A stretch of DNA of 64,000 nt, from assembly GCA_000014925.1 (NCBI GenBank), contig CP000474.1, positions 2,232,001 to 2,296,000 of the forward strand. Reading direction: 5' to 3'. The notes under the pieces are model-generated. The model made no database searches. It worked only from the letters and a program-made list of their open reading frames with translations, and had not been told where the DNA came from. Shown here one piece after another: positions 61,687 to 64,000 of this stretch (position 1 is its first letter; each line of letters begins with the position of its first letter). This DNA is from Paenarthrobacter aurescens TC1. Its GTDB lineage: Bacteria; Actinomycetota; Actinomycetes; Actinomycetales; Micrococcaceae. A program made the translations under genes and the position numbers.

Positions 61687-63702
61687 GTGGCAGATCCAGC
61701 AAGTTACCGGCCCCAAACGGGTGAAATTCCCACTACGCCGGGCGTCTATCGTTTCCGCGACCCCCACGGTCGGGTCATCTATGTGGGCAAGGCAAAGAAC
61801 CTCCGCTCCAGGCTGAATTCTTACTTCGCCAACCCCGCAGGGCTTCTCCCCAAGACCCATGCAATGGTCCACGCGGCCAGCAGTGTTGAGTGGACCGTGG
61901 TGGGTAGCGAGCTGGAATCGCTGCAGCTGGAATACACGTGGATCAAGGAATTCAAGCCACGGTTCAACGTGGTGTTCAGGGACGACAAGACCTACCCCTA
62001 TCTGGCGGTCACCATGGGGGAGAAGTACCCCAGGGTGCAGGTCATGCGTGGTGAAAGAAGGAAGGGCACCAGGTACTTCGGCCCCTACACAGCCGGTGCC
62101 ATCAGGGAAACCATGGATACGCTCTTGCGGGTTTTCCCTGTCCGGAGTTGCAGCGCGGGCGTCTTCAAGCGGGCTGAGTCCAGCGGCCGGCCCTGCCTTC
62201 TGGGATATATCGACAAATGCTCGGCACCCTGTGTGGGACGGGTCACCCCTGATGAGCACCGCGGCCTCGCTGAGGACTTCTGCTCCTTCATGGGCGGCGA
62301 AGCCAAACGTTTCATCAGCCGCTTGGAAAAAGACATGGCTGCCGCCGTTGCCGAACTGGACTACGAGCGCGCGGCGGGGCTGAGGGACGACATCATTGCC
62401 CTCCGCAAGGTCTTTGAACGGAACGCAGTGGTGCTCGCGGAGGACACGGACGCTGACGTCTTCGCTCTCCACGAGGACGAACTCGAAGCGTCCGTTCAGG
62501 TGTTCCACGTGCGCGGCGGCCGTGTCCGTGGGCAGCGCGGCTGGGTGGTGGAAAAGGTGGAGGATGCCACCACTCCCGAACTCATCGAACACTTGCTGCA
62601 GCAGGTCTACGGCGAGGACAGTGAAGTCCAAGGCCGCATTCCCCGGGAAGTCCTGGTTCCCGAGAACCCCAGCAACCATGCTGAATTGATGGAATGGCTT
62701 GGCGGCTTGCGTGGCGCCAGGGTGGACATCCGTGTCCCTCAGCGCGGCGACAAGGCCGCCCTGATGTCCACTGTGCGCGAGAATGCCGAGCAAGCCCTGA
62801 AGCTGCACAAGACCCGGCGCGCAGGAGACATTACGGTCCGCTCGCTTGCCCTTCAGGAACTTCAGGAGGCCCTGGAGATCCCGGTTCCGCTCCTGCGGAT
62901 CGAGTGCTTCGATATCTCCCATGTCCAAGGCACCAACGTGGTGGCTTCCATGGTGGTGGTGGAAGACGGACTGCCCAAAAAGTCCGACTACCGGAAATTC
63001 TCCATTACGGGCGCGGCAGCAACGGACGATACTGCGGCCATGCACGACGTCCTGACCCGTCGGTTCAGGCACTACCTGACGGATAAGGCTGCACAGGTCC
63101 CCATCGTTTCCGGCGAGATCGTCAACCCGACGCGTGCAGGCGCCAAGAGCGGCACTGAGCTGCCGCCGTCGGACCTTGACGTTCCAGCGCCGAAGGCCAA
63201 GTTTGCCTACCCGCCCAACTTGGTTGTGGTGGATGGTGGGCAGCCGCAGGTCAATGCTGCGGCCCGTGCCCTTGCTGAGTTGGGTATTGATGATGTTTAC
63301 GTGGTGGGTCTCGCCAAGCGGCTCGAGGAAGTTTGGCTGCCTGACAGTGACTTCCCCGTCATCCTGCCCCGAACATCGCAGGGGTTGTATCTCCTGCAAC
63401 GGATCCGTGACGAAGCCCACCGCTTTGCCATTACTTTCCACCGGCAGAAGCGCGGCAAGGCGATGACAGTTTCCGTCCTGGACGGCGTACCGGGCCTTGG
63501 CGAGGCAAAACGCAAGGCTTTGGTAGCCCATTTTGGCTCGCTCAAGAAGATCAAGGCCGCGTCCGTGGAGGAACTCACCTCTGCCAAGGGCATCGGGCCC
63601 GCGCTGGCCGCTGCCGTGGTACAGCACCTTGGGTCCACCGAAGACGCAGGTGAAAGGGCGCCGGCGGTTAACATGACCACCGGCGAAATCCTCGAATCTT
63701 AG
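61687..63702 (+). CDS. uvrC: Excinuclease ABC subunit C
   Basis: The 671-aa nuclease makes both cuts around a lesion. The N-terminal GIY-YIG domain ([31 protein letters not shown], residues 14-44) cuts 3', the UVR domain ([34 protein letters not shown]) near 205-240 meets UvrB, the RNase H-like domain ([25 protein letters not shown] near 403, [18 protein letters not shown] near 513) cuts 5', and a helix-hairpin-helix pair ends the protein ([26 protein letters not shown]). It precedes rapZ, as in other actinobacteria. Confidence 0.97.
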   Translation: MADPASYRPQTGEIPTTPGVYRFRDPHGRVIYVGKAKNLRSRLNSYFANPAGLLPKTHAMVHAASSVEWTVVGSELESLQLEYTWIKEFKPRFNVVFRDDKTYPYLAVTMGEKYPRVQVMRGERRKGTRYFGPYTAGAIRETMDTLLRVFPVRSCSAGVFKRAESSGRPCLLGYIDKCSAPCVGRVTPDEHRGLAEDFCSFMGGEAKRFISRLEKDMAAAVAELDYERAAGLRDDIIALRKVFERNAVVLAEDTDADVFALHEDELEASVQVFHVRGGRVRGQRGWVVEKVEDATTPELIEHLLQQVYGEDSEVQGRIPREVLVPENPSNHAELMEWLGGLRGARVDIRVPQRGDKAALMSTVRENAEQALKLHKTRRAGDITVRSLALQELQEALEIPVPLLRIECFDISHVQGTNVVASMVVVEDGLPKKSDYRKFSITGAAATDDTAAMHDVLTRRFRHYLTDKAAQVPIVSGEIVNPTRAGAKSGTELPPSDLDVPAPKAKFAYPPNLVVVDGGQPQVNAAARALAELGIDDVYVVGLAKRLEEVWLPDSDFPVILPRTSQGLYLLQRIRDEAHRFAITFHRQKRGKAMTVSVLDGVPGLGEAKRKALVAHFGSLKKIKAASVEELTSAKGIGPALAAAVVQHLGSTEDAGERAPAVNMTTGEILES

Positions 63703-63803
63703 CTAGGGTAAGAACCTGGCCGGTCGGCGCACCATTGATGCCGGACGCCTGAAACGGGCCATATGCGACCTCCTTCCCAGGCGGCTGCCACGAGCTTTTC
63801 GAA

Positions 63804-63842
63804 TGACCACTTCCGACGAAACGGGGACAACTGATGGATGAG
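63804..63842 (+). CDS. Possible 12-codon ORF overlapping the rapZ start
   Basis: ATG 63804 opens [12 protein letters not shown] and stops at TGA 63840-63842, just past rapZ ATG 63835, in another frame. It could couple translation to rapZ, or mark the original N-terminus with a small frame change. Evidence is layout only. Confidence 0.3.
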
Positions 63843-64000
63843 GCTACGGCAAAGTCCGGCACGGAGCAGGACGGCCTGACGCCCGTCAAGCCACCTGAAG
63901 CGGAATTGTTGGTGGTAACCGGCATGTCGGGCGCCGGACGCAGCACCGCCTCCGATGCTTTGGAGGACCACGGCTGGTACGTCGTGGACAACCTTCCTCC
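63835..64000 (+). CDS. rapZ: RNase adapter RapZ / YvcJ-type nucleotide-binding protein, N-terminus only
   Basis: The 55 codons present show an acidic lead ([24 protein letters not shown]) and the P-loop [32 protein letters not shown], the signature of RapZ/YvcJ. The gene continues past the window edge. Its place after uvrC and, normally, before yvcK and whiA is the conserved actinobacterial order. GGGGA precedes ATG 63835. Confidence 0.93.

Noticed and set aside
60823..63627. 934-codon minus-strand ORF opposite uvrC, plsC and the HAD gene
   Set aside because: It crosses three genuine plus-strand genes; its length reflects GC bias, and no domain is visible.

Overview
The window reads as a contiguous piece of a high-GC actinobacterial chromosome. 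Gene content and protein flavour point to Arthrobacter/Paenarthrobacter (Micrococcaceae): a CoaE-GrpB fusion, a DUF222/HNH endonuclease, an EF-G-like second copy, an ECF42/DGPF pair, a TerC gene behind a manganese-type riboswitch, and the order uvrA ... uvrC - rapZ. The genus is an inference from protein style; no rRNA or tRNA lies in the window.

Layout. 1-9 kb: an aromatic-ring monooxygenase (cut by the window edge) with a perfect inverted-repeat operator, a stand-alone 5'-3' exonuclease, a secreted repeat protein, a DGPF + ECF42 sigma pair with a matching promoter, a DUF222/HNH endonuclease, a conserved gene that looks broken at its 5' end, and an MmyB-type regulator. 9-19.8 kb: a zinc alcohol dehydrogenase, HrpB helicase, an amidohydrolase + APC permease operon facing its TetR regulator, an M50-type membrane protease and an EF-G-like GTPase. 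19.8-26.5 kb: alpha/beta hydrolase, a LigD-type polymerase, a beta-lactamase-fold lipoprotein that has lost its catalytic residues, a Sua5/YciO protein, and a LolA-like/ABC operon. 26.5-31.8 kb: a GlcNAc-type sugar kinase operon controlled by a DasR/NagR-like GntR regulator, whose transporter seems to survive only as a C-terminal stub, and a tryptophan-to-anthranilate operon (kynA, kynU, PaaX-like regulator). 31.8-43.3 kb: phosphate transporter, lipoprotein, RibD-C reductase, hotdog thioesterase, polA, eis-like acetyltransferase, polysaccharide deacetylase, rpsA. 43.3-64 kb: yigZ, coaE-grpB, uvrB, terC, MFS exporter, peptidase, acetyltransferase, CoA-transferase, a Ski2-like helicase, tam, an untracked 54-aa small gene, a short GntR, uvrA, HAD phosphatase, acyltransferase, uvrC and the start of rapZ.

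How the parts work together. DNA repair and replication dominate the second half (polA, uvrA, uvrB, uvrC, LigD polymerase). A striking theme is start-site architecture: at least a dozen genes, including all three uvr genes, carry a TANNNT-type -10 hexamer whose last base lies exactly 6 nt (7 for a few) before the start codon, with no usable Shine-Dalgarno site, so they are probably leaderless. Two divergent gene pairs (yigZ/coaE and hotdog/polA) use back-to-back -10 hexamers that share one TA dinucleotide in intergenic gaps of only 22 bp.

Most genes are housekeeping or catabolic. No CRISPR array, prophage, insertion sequence or defence island was seen. The most unusual items are the ECF42 cassette with its own-looking promoter, the transporter remnant in the sugar kinase operon, the symmetric divergent promoters, the dead beta-lactamase-like lipoprotein and the coupled small ORF between tam and gntR.
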